Shown in pieces: positions 16,106 to 25,500 of a stretch of 64,000 nt of DNA (positions within the stretch are counted from its first letter, which is position 1; every line of letters starts with the position of its first letter). The stretch is from Opitutaceae bacterium. GTDB taxonomy: Bacteria > Verrucomicrobiota > Verrucomicrobiia > Opitutales > Opitutaceae. The translations under genes and the position numbers were made by a program. Under the pieces are notes generated by a model, which was not told where the DNA came from, searched no databases, and was given only the letters and a program-made list of their open reading frames with translations. The stretch spans positions 1-64,000 of the forward strand of contig JAEUGY010000104.1 of assembly GCA_016794625.1 (NCBI GenBank), in the 5' to 3' direction.

Positions 16106-17980
16106 ATGAACGCCTATCAACACTGGCAGCACCGCGCCCGACAGATGCTCACGCCGCTCGCGGCATTGATGAAGCCCAGCGCCACCGACCTGCCCATTGC
16201 GGGCACTCCCAGCGACCACGATGCCCAGGCGGACCGGCTGGAGAGTTTTGCCCGGCCTCTGCTGCTCGCCGCATTTTATCTGCAAAGCGCGCCGGAGCCC
16301 GACCCCGAGATCGTCGCCTTCCGGGAGCGAATCGCGCGATGGTTCCGCGAGGCCCTGGTCGCAGGCAGCGACCCTTCCCACCCCGGTTACTGGGGACCCG
16401 ACGCAAGTTACCACCAGCATCATGTCGAAATGGGACTGCTGGCCATCGCCCTGCAGATCGCCCCCGGACAGCTGTGGGATCCGCTGGGCGCGGAAGATCG
16501 GGCCCGGGTCGCCGCCTGGTTCGCCACGTGCCGCGGCGGAGGGATCGTCAACAACAACCATCTCTTCATGTCGGTGCACATCCTCGAGTTTCTCGGGAAG
16601 GTCGGCCACGCGCACCGCACCGACCGCGCCGTCATCATCCAGCATCTCAACCAGCTCGAGACGATGCACCGCGGAGGCGGCTGGTTCGAAGACGGCATCA
16701 ATCAGGCCTACGACCACTACAACGCGTATGCCTTTCACTTCTACGGTCTCTGGTGGGCGAGGCTGCACGGGCGGCACGACCCCGCCCGCGCCGCCCGCTG
16801 GCGCGACTGGGCGCGCTCGTTTGTCGCCGACTACCAGCACTTCTTCGCCGCCAGCGGGGAGCATCCCGCGTTCGGTCGTTCCATCACGTACCGATTCAAT
16901 GCGATCGCCGTGTTCGGTCTCGCCGTGGCCGAGAACGCGACCGACCTCCCGCCCGGGCGCCTGCGGCGCCTCTGCACGCGCAATCTCGACTTCTTCCTCG
17001 ACCGCCCGATCACGCAGGAGCAGGGCTGTCTGGCGTATGGCTTCACCGATCGTTTCGACGCGATCATCGAGCCCTACTCGTGCCCCGGTTCCGTTTACTG
17101 GTGCAACAAGGGACTGACTCCTCTGCTGCTGCCTCCCGACCATCCGTTCTGGACCGCGCCGGAGGCCCCGCTGCCCGCCGAAACGGGTGACTTCGTCCAC
17201 CCCATTCCTCCGGCCGGACTGCTGGTGCGCGGCGTCGCCGGAGAGGTCGAGATCCTCAACAGCGGCTCCATGGTCTCCAACACGCAGCTTCGTTATGGCG
17301 CGTGGAAATGGAGCAAGCTCGCCTACCGGACCGGCACGAGTTTCTGCTACGCTTTTCCCCCGGCCGAGGCCTTTTCCCTCGACGGGGCGCTGACCCAGGA
17401 TCTGGACAACGGCCGGCGCTACGGCCGGCACTCGACGGTGACCGTCGAGATGGATCGCGAGCATCTCGGCTACGCCTACAACCTGGGCTTCAAGGTCGGC
17501 CAGGTGAACACGGGGGTCGAGACGTTCGTCTGGTGGCGCCGGGGCTGGCTTCTCCACGTGCACCGGATCGAGGCCCGCCAGCCGGTCGTGTTTCGACTGG
17601 GCGGATACGCCCTGCCGCTCGCTACCCCGCACGTGGAGCGCTCCGATCCCGGGCCCGTGCTCTCGGCGTGGTCGGAGGACCGCCGCGGCACGGTGCTGCA
17701 GAGCCTGCGCACCGGCCTCGCCCCGGAATGGGACCTGCGGCTCGACGACCGCTCGCCGCGCACCCATGTGGCCGCACCGTACCACGCCACGCCGGTGTTC
17801 CGCAGCCCCCGGACCTCCGGTGTCACGTGGCTGGCCGCACTCAGCTGGACCGGCGGCGACCTCGCCGAGTCGCAACCCTGGTCCGTGGTCGAAGGCGGCG
17901 CCGGCCGCTGGGTCCTGTCACACCCGCGGCTAGGCTCCTGGAACCTCTCGCACTGGGCCCTGCCCACTCTCACGTCATGA
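16106..17980 (+). CDS. DUF2264 family protein
   Basis: A 624-residue member of the DUF2264 family, found in polysaccharide loci. The N-terminal two thirds form an alpha/alpha-toroid with WGPDASYHQHHVEMGLLAIA, FATCRGGGIVNNNHLFMSVH and WFEDGINQAYDHYNAYAFHF, rich in His, Asn and aromatic residues as in a glycan-binding cleft. The C-terminal third is beta-rich. I see no signal peptide, so it probably works in the cytoplasm on small imported products; members are generally regarded as putative glycan-active enzymes without proven reaction. The ATG at 16106 (MNAYQHWQHRARQ) begins the conserved region; an in-frame ATG at 16055 would add 17 unconserved residues. Its stop overlaps the next start in ATGA. 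Confidence 0.88.
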   Translation: MNAYQHWQHRARQMLTPLAALMKPSATDLPIAGTPSDHDAQADRLESFARPLLLAAFYLQSAPEPDPEIVAFRERIARWFREALVAGSDPSHPGYWGPDASYHQHHVEMGLLAIALQIAPGQLWDPLGAEDRARVAAWFATCRGGGIVNNNHLFMSVHILEFLGKVGHAHRTDRAVIIQHLNQLETMHRGGGWFEDGINQAYDHYNAYAFHFYGLWWARLHGRHDPARAARWRDWARSFVADYQHFFAASGEHPAFGRSITYRFNAIAVFGLAVAENATDLPPGRLRRLCTRNLDFFLDRPITQEQGCLAYGFTDRFDAIIEPYSCPGSVYWCNKGLTPLLLPPDHPFWTAPEAPLPAETGDFVHPIPPAGLLVRGVAGEVEILNSGSMVSNTQLRYGAWKWSKLAYRTGTSFCYAFPPAEAFSLDGALTQDLDNGRRYGRHSTVTVEMDREHLGYAYNLGFKVGQVNTGVETFVWWRRGWLLHVHRIEARQPVVFRLGGYALPLATPHVERSDPGPVLSAWSEDRRGTVLQSLRTGLAPEWDLRLDDRSPRTHVAAPYHATPVFRSPRTSGVTWLAALSWTGGDLAESQPWSVVEGGAGRWVLSHPRLGSWNLSHWALPTLTS

Positions 17981-20127
17981 TCTCCCTTCCCCGGATTCCA
18001 CGGCCGGCCATCTTGCTCGGCCTGCTCTCCCTCTGCCTGCTCACCGCACCCGCCGGCGCGGCGGCGGCCGTCGATACCCACGTGCCGGCCCGGGCGCCGC
18101 GGACCCAGCTTCTGCCGGGCCGGGTCGAGGCCTTCCGCACCTACGTCACCACCGGTGCCGGTGCCGCCGCCTTTGCGCGCATCCGGGAGGATTTCGACCG
18201 GGACTACCTCAAGCTGCCCTTCCCGTCGGAGCCGCTCACCTACGGCGATCCGAATCCGCGGGCCCGGGACAGCGAAAAGGCCGACCGCTGGCGCGAGGCC
18301 CAGGATGTCTGCGGCGTGGTTTCTGGTGTGGCCGAGGCCGCCGCCCTGATCTGGATCGTCACGGGCGAAACCCGCTACCTCGAAAAGGCGCGGCAGTTTC
18401 TGGTGGCCTCGACCAACTGGAGCCTCGACGGCTCCGGCTGGCCGAAGGGTCCCAGTCCCGGGGCGACCGACATCCGCTACAACGACGAGGCTCACTTCCG
18501 GCTCTGGCGGAAACTGCCGCTCGTGTACGACCAGATCCGCGACCAGCTCACACCTGCGGAAAAGCAGAAGGTGCTCGCCCACCTCCGCGAACGCGGCCGG
18601 CGTTCCTTCGCCTGGATTGAGCAGGAGGGCAGGATCTCCACCGTGCTGCGCAACTCGCTCAAGGTGACACCCTCGAGCCACCCGATCCGCTTCATGCCGA
18701 TGACCGGCTTGTCCGCGCTCGCCCTCTGGGACGACCTGCCGGAGTCGCGCGAGTGGTGGGCCTACACCTACACCTTCTACCGCGACCAGTTTCCACCCTG
18801 GGGCGGCGACGACGGGGGCTGGGCCGAAGGGCCCGCCTACTGGAGGGGGAACATCGAGCACGCCGCGTTCCAGGACACGCTGCTCGCCATCGGCGACCCA
18901 TCCGCCTACCGCAGCGCTTTCTGGAAGAATCACGGCTATTTCCAGATCTACAATGTCCAGCCGTATCTGGCTTCCGGATTCGGGGATTTCTCGAACGCAG
19001 GCAAATTCAACCTTGAGCCGGTCGTGGCCGAATACCTGACGCATCTCGCTCGGGTGACCCAGGACGGCCACCTGCTCAGCTTCGCCGCGTTGTGCTCGGA
19101 CGATCGTCCGTCCCCGGCGGAAAAGGGACTGCGCGGCCTCGATCGCATCTATCCGACCTCGGCCGAGTTCCTCATCCGCAACTTCCTCGCCTCCGCCCTT
19201 CCCCTGCCCGCGCCCCAGCCTCTGGCCCGCCTGCCCCAGGATCGCTTCTTCCGGGACATCGGCTGGGTCTCCCTGCACAGCGCGCTCGGCCGTCCCGACG
19301 ACGACATCCACCTCACGTTTGTCTCCTCGCCCTACGGCAGCTACAGCCACAGTCACGCACACCAGAACGCGTTTGTGCTCAACGCTTACGGACAGAATCT
19401 TGCCATCGCCTCCGGCTACCGGGAGTTTCACAATTCACCCCACCATGACAAGTGGACCCGGCAGACGGTTTCGAAGAACGCGCTGCTCATCGATGGCTTG
19501 GGCCAGAAGCCACAGGACAAGAACGCCACCGGGAAAATCACCCGGTTCGAGACCCAGGAACGGGCCGTCTGGACCACCGGCGACGCCACAGTGGCCTATC
19601 AGGCGAATCAGGCCAAGGGATACGTGGAACGCGTCACCCGCGATCTCGTCTTCATCGACCGCCGGTATGTCGTGCTGCGCGACGTCGTCAAGCTGGCCCG
19701 CCCCGGGCGCGTGTCCTTCCTTCTCCACGGCGAGCGACCCCTGGAGTGGAGCAAGTCCGTGCAGACCGCGGTCATTCGCGCACCCAAAGCGACGCTGACC
19801 GCCCGGCTCGTGCCGGCCAACGGCATTCCGTGGGAGGCCACCTTGACCAACACCTTCCCCGTGCCCGTCGACCCCAAGTACGTCAAAGGTGCTGCGGCCA
19901 ATTATTCCTCCAGCGCCCCCTGGGGTGAACAAGGACACTTCTCCGCCAGTTCGCCGACCGGCTCCCGCGAGCACGTCCTGTACACCGTGCTCTGGCCCGA
20001 GCGCGGCGGCCAGCTCGCCCCGATCGACGCCACCTTCACGCAGGGCACCCTGATCTTCCGCCGGCCCGACGGTGCCACCGATGCGATCACCCTGACCGAC
20101 GAAGCCCTCCGCGTGGAGCGTCGCTGA
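17977..20127 (+). CDS. Heparinase II/III-like polysaccharide lyase (DUF4962 type)
   Basis: Predicted exported lyase cutting uronic-acid-containing polysaccharide by beta-elimination; 716 residues. There is a signal peptide (about 1-30, ending AGAAAA). An alpha/alpha-toroid of DUF4962 type covers about 45-400, with NSLKVTPSSHPIRFMPM (His235) and WGGDDGGWAEGPAYW (Tyr288). The heparinase II/III-like beta domain follows, with YGSYSHSHAHQNAF at about 453-466. The His, Tyr and His positions parallel the catalytic residues of Pedobacter heparin lyase II (PL21), as I recall them, so PL21 or a sister family fits. Whether the substrate is heparin/heparan-like or another acidic glycan is not decidable here. 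The start overlaps the DUF2264 stop, and it is the last gene of the operon. Confidence 0.88.
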   Translation: MISLPRIPRPAILLGLLSLCLLTAPAGAAAAVDTHVPARAPRTQLLPGRVEAFRTYVTTGAGAAAFARIREDFDRDYLKLPFPSEPLTYGDPNPRARDSEKADRWREAQDVCGVVSGVAEAAALIWIVTGETRYLEKARQFLVASTNWSLDGSGWPKGPSPGATDIRYNDEAHFRLWRKLPLVYDQIRDQLTPAEKQKVLAHLRERGRRSFAWIEQEGRISTVLRNSLKVTPSSHPIRFMPMTGLSALALWDDLPESREWWAYTYTFYRDQFPPWGGDDGGWAEGPAYWRGNIEHAAFQDTLLAIGDPSAYRSAFWKNHGYFQIYNVQPYLASGFGDFSNAGKFNLEPVVAEYLTHLARVTQDGHLLSFAALCSDDRPSPAEKGLRGLDRIYPTSAEFLIRNFLASALPLPAPQPLARLPQDRFFRDIGWVSLHSALGRPDDDIHLTFVSSPYGSYSHSHAHQNAFVLNAYGQNLAIASGYREFHNSPHHDKWTRQTVSKNALLIDGLGQKPQDKNATGKITRFETQERAVWTTGDATVAYQANQAKGYVERVTRDLVFIDRRYVVLRDVVKLARPGRVSFLLHGERPLEWSKSVQTAVIRAPKATLTARLVPANGIPWEATLTNTFPVPVDPKYVKGAAANYSSSAPWGEQGHFSASSPTGSREHVLYTVLWPERGGQLAPIDATFTQGTLIFRRPDGATDAITLTDEALRVERR

Positions 20128-20132
20128 ATCGC

Positions 20133-20160
20133 GGCGCTCCTTTTGATCGAAGGGAGCGCC
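20133..20160 (+). terminator. Stem-loop at end of glycan operon
   Basis: GGCGCTCC (20133-20140) and GGAGCGCC (20153-20160) form a perfect 8-base stem with a 12-base loop, starting 5 bases after the lyase stop. There is no T-run after it, so termination is plausible but not certain. Confidence 0.4.
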
Positions 20161-20303
20161 TGGATTGGCAACTTGGACCCACTCCCGCGAAGCCTTTTGC
20201 GAGGCGAGCAAAGGATGGGCTGACGCCCCTCCGTACAGAGGCGGCGGCCGTTGGTGCGGATTTTTGAAGCTTGCCCAGCGTGGGTCTCAGGACTACGCGC
20301 GGA

Positions 20304-20921
20304 ATGAGTCAGCCCCGACACGTTGTGAGTTCCCCGCCCTCTGCACCCGAACAAGTGCCAGCCGCCCACCAGGCGCAGGCAAGATGGTTCGTCGACGAAG
20401 TGCATCGGCATGATGCATCATTGAAGAACTACGTGCGGAGTGCGTTTCCGGCGGTACGCGATGTGGACGATGTCGTACAGGAGTCCTATTTGCGCGTCTG
20501 GCGCCGGCACTTGGTGCGCCCGATCACGGATGTCTCCGGCTCGGTGCGCGCCTCGGTCAAGAGCTTCCTTTTTCAAGTGGCACGTCGGCTGGCACTGGAT
20601 ACCATCCGGCACGAGCGCGTATCTCCGTTCGATCCCGTGGGGGATATCGCTGGATTGTCGGCCGTGGAGGAGCGGCGCGGCGCAGCGGATGTGGCTGCCG
20701 TCAACCAGGAGTTCCAGCTGTTGCTCGAAGCCATCGACCGCCTGCCAGGACGGTGTCGCCAGGTGGTGATCCTGCGAAAGTTGCAAGGATTGTCCCCGGC
20801 GGAAACGGCCCGGCATCTCGGCATTTCGGAAGAGACGGTGCACGTGCAGGCCCGGCGGGGTCTCCAACGGGTCCAGGAACATCTGCGCAAGAAGGGAGTT
20901 CTTCGCGAATACCAGCCATGA
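20304..20921 (+). CDS. ECF sigma factor, FecI-like
   Basis: Extracytoplasmic-function sigma factor of 205 residues that directs RNA polymerase to a small regulon. Region 2 lies at about 35-95 (VDDVVQESYLRVWRRHL, FLFQVARRLALDTIRHERVS) and region 4 at about 130-190 (LLLEAIDRLPGRCRQVVILR, then LSPAETARHLGISEETVHVQ). The stop overlaps the FecR start in ATGA, the usual arrangement for an iron- or glycan-type cell-surface signalling system. It should be held inactive by FecR until the receptor at 22108 binds its ligand. The ATG at 20304 gives a normal N-terminal length; one 33 bases upstream is possible. TTGGCAACTTGG at 20165 weakly resembles the candidate promoter before the receptor gene. Confidence 0.93.
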   Translation: MSQPRHVVSSPPSAPEQVPAAHQAQARWFVDEVHRHDASLKNYVRSAFPAVRDVDDVVQESYLRVWRRHLVRPITDVSGSVRASVKSFLFQVARRLALDTIRHERVSPFDPVGDIAGLSAVEERRGAADVAAVNQEFQLLLEAIDRLPGRCRQVVILRKLQGLSPAETARHLGISEETVHVQARRGLQRVQEHLRKKGVLREYQP

Positions 20922-21958
20922 GCCGCCGCCCTCCAAAACTCACCTCCACCCAGATTGACGCGACGGCGGCCGACTGGGTCCTCCGGCGCGAGGCCGGCCT
21001 CAACGAGCGCGAACAGGCGGACTACTCCGAGTGGTTGGCACAGGATCCGCAGCATGCCGCGGCGGTGGCGCGACATGATGAAGCTTGGTCGTTGCTTGAC
21101 CGTCCGCGAAACCAGGGCACGGCCCACGCCCTTGCAGACGCACTTGCACGCCGGACCCACCGGCGGTCGCGGTTGCGTTGGTCGGCCTCGGGCTTGGCCA
21201 TGGCGCTTCTCATCATCGGCCTGTTCTGGTTGCGTCCAGGGTCGCCGGTCGGCACCGGCGCCGCGGGAACAGCCCTCGTGCTCAACCCTACGCGGGAAAT
21301 CCTGCCGGATGGATCCCGGGTGGAGCTGCGCAGCGGCGCCACCTTTTCCGTCGACTACGATGGAGCCCAGCGACGGATCACGCTGAGGAGCGGAGAGGCG
21401 CTCTTTCAGGTCGTGAAGGATCCGCAAAGGCCGTTCATCGTCACCGCAGCCGGCATTGAGGTGCGCGCGGTCGGCACCGCATTCTTGGTCGATTTGGGCG
21501 AAACCCGTGTCGACGTGATCGTGACCGAAGGTCAGGTGGCCGTAAATCCGACCCGAGCTCCGACAGCTCCGCTCCAAGAATCCGCGCCTGCGCGCACCGA
21601 GGCCGCCCGCGCGCCGACCTTGGTTGATGCGGGCCGCCGTCTCGTCGTCGGTCTCGCGCCTGATCAGGGCACACCGGAGCCCGTGGATATTTCGAAGTCC
21701 GAGCTCAACGATCGTCTCTCCTGGCGCGCCACGAGGCTTGAGTTTTCCTACACTCCGCTGGCCGAAGCCATCGCGCTGATGAACCAGCACTCCGAAGTGA
21801 AAATGGTGATCGACGACCCGGACCTGGCCACACTGCCCGTCAACGGGCTGTTTCGGGCGGACAACAGCGAAACCCTGTTGCGATTGCTGGAGGCGAATTT
21901 TGATGTGATCTCAAGCCGGACTGGAAACGTCCTCACGCTTCGTCGTCGGCGGAACTAG
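20918..21958 (+). CDS. FecR family anti-sigma factor
   Basis: Single-pass inner-membrane regulator linking an outer-membrane receptor to the ECF sigma factor. The 346 residues consist of a cytoplasmic DUF4880-type N-terminus that binds sigma (about 10-55, ATAADWVLRREAGLNERE), a transmembrane helix (about 90-105, GLAMALLIIGLFWL), the periplasmic FecR domain (about 120-210, TREILPDGSRVELRSGATFS, GEALFQVVKDPQRPFIVTAA, VRAVGTAFLVDL) and a C-terminal STN-like segment (about 255-345) that would contact the receptor's own N-terminal domain. It is translationally coupled to the sigma gene and followed after 149 bases by the matching receptor. A Pro/Ala-rich linker (about 208-228) separates the two periplasmic parts. 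Confidence 0.93.
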   Translation: MSRRPPKLTSTQIDATAADWVLRREAGLNEREQADYSEWLAQDPQHAAAVARHDEAWSLLDRPRNQGTAHALADALARRTHRRSRLRWSASGLAMALLIIGLFWLRPGSPVGTGAAGTALVLNPTREILPDGSRVELRSGATFSVDYDGAQRRITLRSGEALFQVVKDPQRPFIVTAAGIEVRAVGTAFLVDLGETRVDVIVTEGQVAVNPTRAPTAPLQESAPARTEAARAPTLVDAGRRLVVGLAPDQGTPEPVDISKSELNDRLSWRATRLEFSYTPLAEAIALMNQHSEVKMVIDDPDLATLPVNGLFRADNSETLLRLLEANFDVISSRTGNVLTLRRRRN

Positions 21959-22011
21959 CCACGGGCTCCCGCCGGTGTCGTCTGGTCGGAGGACCGGGTT
22001 CCGCGGTTGTT

Positions 22012-22018
22012 GGAACTT
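22012..22018 (+). promoter_or_regulatory. Candidate -35 element for ECF sigma factor
   Basis: GGAACTT occurs 90 bases before the receptor start, in the 149-base gap after the FecR gene. This is the classical -35 sequence for many ECF sigma factors. I cannot point to a convincing -10 partner, so this is suggestive only. It would let the sigma factor switch on the receptor and the two genes behind it. Confidence 0.25.
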
Positions 22019-22107
22019 TCCCGTACCAGTTTGGAGCAGCTCGCGCGTTACGAGAGACAGACCGGACTCGTACCCTTGGAGTCCGGCCCACCCCAACCTC
22101 CGCCACG

Positions 22108-25100
22108 ATGTCCACCCCTGACGCACCCCGCCGCCCCTTCACCTGGCACTCCCTTCGTCTTTGGATTCTCAGCCTGACGCTGATCTCCAGTCTGGGCGCC
22201 GCCGAAGCCTCGCGACACTCGTTTGATGTACCGGCGGACGCCGCCGACAAGTCGATCAAGCGCTTCTCCGAGCAGTCAGGGCTCGAGGTGTTCTATGCAA
22301 GCAGCGTGGCGGAAGGGGTCCGCACCAAAGGGGTCAAAGGTGAGATGACCGCCCGTGAGGCACTCGATCAGATGCTGGCCGGCACCGGCCTCGTTGTAGT
22401 ACAGGACGAAAAGACCGGCGCGATCACGCTGAGAAGGGTCAACGACCCAAACGGATCAAGGGCGGCGCCGGCTCCCGCCAGCGCTCGTCCTTCCGCCAGT
22501 TCTTCCCAGGGTACGGGCATCATTGCCGGGCGCGTGTTTAGCGAGGCCAACGGAACCTACCTGCGCAACGCACGCATCACCCTTCCCGGAACCTCGCTTG
22601 AGACCTTCACGGACGGGTTCGGCCGCTTTGAACTCGGCGGCGTGCCGGCGGGCGAGGTGCAGGTTCGTGCCTTCTTCACCGGCTTTGCGACGCAGGAACG
22701 TACCATCTCCGTGGCCCCGGGTGGCAGAACCGAGCTGAACCTCACCTTCGGTGGCGCCTCCGCTTCGGGCGAGGACCCAACGGTGCAACTTGCGACCTTT
22801 CTTGTCGCCACCACCCGCTTTCAGAGTGCTTCCGCGACGGCCATCAACGAGCAGCGCTTCGCCCAGAACATCAAGACGGTGGTCTCCGCTGACGCGTTCG
22901 GCGACAACTCCGACGGCAACCTGGGGGAATTTGTGAAGTACATCCCCGGCGTCACGCTCGGCTTCACCGGGGGCCAGGCCAGCTCAATCTCGATCGGCGG
23001 GCTTCCCCCCGAGTCGACCCCCATCACCATCGACGGCAATCGCATCGCCAGCGCCGCGGGTGAGACCCGGGCCATCCAGCTCGACCAGATCTCCCTGAAC
23101 AACATGTCCCAGGTTGAGGTGGAACGGTCGCAAAATGCCGACTCCCCGGCCGACGCGATCGGCGGATCCGTGAATCTCGTGGCCAAGAGCGCCTTCGAGC
23201 GCCGCAAGGCGACGTATTCAGTCAAAGGATATGCCGTATTCCGGGACAAGGCGCTCTCCGACCGTACGTACAACCTCAGCCCAAGCTTCGAAATCGGCGC
23301 CATCGTCCCGGTCAACGACAGCTTCGGCTTCGCCGCCAGCGGCACGAGTTCGATCCAGGACTCCGCCCAGTACATTTCCAACCAGGCCTGGGTGCCGATG
23401 ACCCTCGTTCCCTCGGCCAACCTGCCCGCCGGCACGTCTGCGCAGCCCTACCTCGGACGCTACCAGTACGGAGACGCTCCCAAGTCGGTGACGCGACAGT
23501 CAGCCGCCTTTTCGGCCGACTACCGTCTCTCGGAAACGGACGTACTCTCCATCAGCCAGCAGTACGGTTACTTCAACGAAGCGCTCAATGGCGTGCCTCG
23601 CGATCAGGTGATCATCAATCCGGTGCGCGTGACGTCATTCGGCCCCACGTTCGTCCAGGGAGCCGCCGGCGCCGGAACCCTCCAGCTGGCTTACTCGACC
23701 CGCGCCGTGCAGGGGACCACCTCCATGCCCAGCTTGCGCTGGCGCCACACCGGCCCGGTCTGGAAAATCGAGGCCAACGGGGCGTTTTCCCGGTCCAGCT
23801 ATCATGACAAGAGCATCGGCAAGGGTTACTTCGGGCCCCTGAATGCCTTTGTCCGCAATGTCACCGTGCGATTCGACGATCCCGGCTACCTCAAGCCGGG
23901 GCGGATCACGATCACCAATCCAAGCGGCGCCACCGTCGACCCCTCGGATATCAGCAACTATCTGCTGGAATCGGGCGGCTCGGCCGAACTCGACCGGGTG
24001 GACATCGTTCGAAGCCTGAGTGTCTTTGCGCAACGCGACGTTGACTGGGGGCTGCCCTTCCGCGTCAAAGCGGGTGCTGATCTTCGCTCCCAGAATCGGG
24101 ATATCCGAGGTGACACTACAAATTTCACCTTTGTCGGAGCCGACGGGGTCGCCCGTACCTCCGACGACAGCGTCGCCCAATGGATCGACCGGAGCTATCT
24201 GAACCGGGAGGAGCCGTGGGGCCTGCCCAAGCGGGCGGGTTTCAGCTCAACCGCCGTTTACACTACATTCAAACAGCACCCTGAGTACTTTCAGGTGAGC
24301 GAGGCCGACCGGGTAAACTCTCACCGGGCCAATGTCACCACCTCGAAGAACATCACCGAGGAAATCTACGCCTCCTACCTCCGGCTCGATTTCCGAAACC
24401 TGCTCGACAACCGCCTGACGCTGACCGCCGGATTGCGGTTCGAACGCACCGACGTCGAAGGGGTGGGCCCGTTGATCAACCCCAGCCTCATATACCAGAG
24501 GGATTCCTCCGGTCGCATTGTTATCGACAGCCAGGGGCGCCCCGTCGCGATCGCAACCCTCGCATCACTGGCAGGCACTCAGCTCGCCTATCGGGAACGC
24601 GGCGCAAAAACATCGCGCTCCTATGAGGACTTCTTTCCCAGCGCCAACGCTACTTACCACATCCGACCGAACCTGATGGCGCGGGTCGCATTTGCCCGGT
24701 CTATCGCCCGACCAAACTTCAACAACATCCTCCCCTCCATCAGCCTGCCCGATGAGACTTCGGCTGCGTCGAAAACCATCACGCTGACGAATCCAAATCT
24801 GGACCCGTGGATCGCCGACAGTTTCACCGCGTCGCTGGAGTACTACTTCGACGAACCTTCCGCCGGTGTCGTTTCCATCCGCGGATACCGCCGCGATATT
24901 GCGGACTTTTGGGGCGCCGTCACCCGGCCCATCAGCGAGGAGCTGCTCGAAGTCTACGGGCTGGATCCGAATGTCTACGGTCCAAATCTCGGCTACGTGG
25001 TTAGCACGCGCGAAAACGCAGGGCGTGCTCGCATCAGCGGTCTGGAGCTCGACTTCCGGGAGAGCCTGGCATTTCTGCCCGGCTGGGGAAAAAACGTCTC

Positions 25101-25500
25101 GGTCTTCGCCAATCTGACGATGCAACACCTCGAGGGATCCACCACGGCGGATTTCACGAGCTTCGTGCAGAAAACGATCAACTACGGAGTGGCCTTCAGC
25201 CAGCGACGCTTCACCGGACGGATCGGTGTGAACGAGCGTGGACGCGAACGACGGGAGTTTTTCACGGGAACGGGTGTCGAACCCGGAACCTACAACTACC
25301 TCGCTCCCCGCACCACGGTCGACGTCTCGGCTGAGTTCCAAATCACCCGGCGCATCGCCCTGTTCGCTTCCGTGCGAAACCTCTTCAATGAATCGGAAGA
25401 CCGCCAGCGCTATGGTCCGTCGACGCCGGAGTTCGCCAAGTTGCAGATTCGCACCGACTATCGCCCGCTCATCTCTGCGGGGGCCAAGGGCTCATTCTAA
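22108..25500 (+). CDS. TonB-dependent receptor with N-terminal STN signalling domain
   Basis: Outer-membrane transducer of 1130 residues. A signal peptide (about 1-33) precedes an STN domain (about 36-112: SFDVPADAADKSIKRFSEQS, then ALDQMLAGTGLVVV), the periplasmic module that talks to FecR. A Pro/Ala/Ser linker leads to a carboxypeptidase regulatory-like domain (about 132-212, IIAGRVFSEANGTYLRNARI), then the plug (about 245-385, NIKTVVSADAFGDNSDGNLG, GGSVNLVAKSAFERR) and the barrel ending in Phe. It is the receptor of the sigma/FecR pair upstream. The stop overlaps the next start in TAATG, tying it to the two unknown secreted proteins. The plug is closely similar to that of the receptor at 1-2553, which lacks the STN domain. 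Ligand is probably a glycan rather than iron, judging by context. Confidence 0.95.
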   Translation: MSTPDAPRRPFTWHSLRLWILSLTLISSLGAAEASRHSFDVPADAADKSIKRFSEQSGLEVFYASSVAEGVRTKGVKGEMTAREALDQMLAGTGLVVVQDEKTGAITLRRVNDPNGSRAAPAPASARPSASSSQGTGIIAGRVFSEANGTYLRNARITLPGTSLETFTDGFGRFELGGVPAGEVQVRAFFTGFATQERTISVAPGGRTELNLTFGGASASGEDPTVQLATFLVATTRFQSASATAINEQRFAQNIKTVVSADAFGDNSDGNLGEFVKYIPGVTLGFTGGQASSISIGGLPPESTPITIDGNRIASAAGETRAIQLDQISLNNMSQVEVERSQNADSPADAIGGSVNLVAKSAFERRKATYSVKGYAVFRDKALSDRTYNLSPSFEIGAIVPVNDSFGFAASGTSSIQDSAQYISNQAWVPMTLVPSANLPAGTSAQPYLGRYQYGDAPKSVTRQSAAFSADYRLSETDVLSISQQYGYFNEALNGVPRDQVIINPVRVTSFGPTFVQGAAGAGTLQLAYSTRAVQGTTSMPSLRWRHTGPVWKIEANGAFSRSSYHDKSIGKGYFGPLNAFVRNVTVRFDDPGYLKPGRITITNPSGATVDPSDISNYLLESGGSAELDRVDIVRSLSVFAQRDVDWGLPFRVKAGADLRSQNRDIRGDTTNFTFVGADGVARTSDDSVAQWIDRSYLNREEPWGLPKRAGFSSTAVYTTFKQHPEYFQVSEADRVNSHRANVTTSKNITEEIYASYLRLDFRNLLDNRLTLTAGLRFERTDVEGVGPLINPSLIYQRDSSGRIVIDSQGRPVAIATLASLAGTQLAYRERGAKTSRSYEDFFPSANATYHIRPNLMARVAFARSIARPNFNNILPSISLPDETSAASKTITLTNPNLDPWIADSFTASLEYYFDEPSAGVVSIRGYRRDIADFWGAVTRPISEELLEVYGLDPNVYGPNLGYVVSTRENAGRARISGLELDFRESLAFLPGWGKNVSVFANLTMQHLEGSTTADFTSFVQKTINYGVAFSQRRFTGRIGVNERGRERREFFTGTGVEPGTYNYLAPRTTVDVSAEFQITRRIALFASVRNLFNESEDRQRYGPSTPEFAKLQIRTDYRPLISAGAKGSF

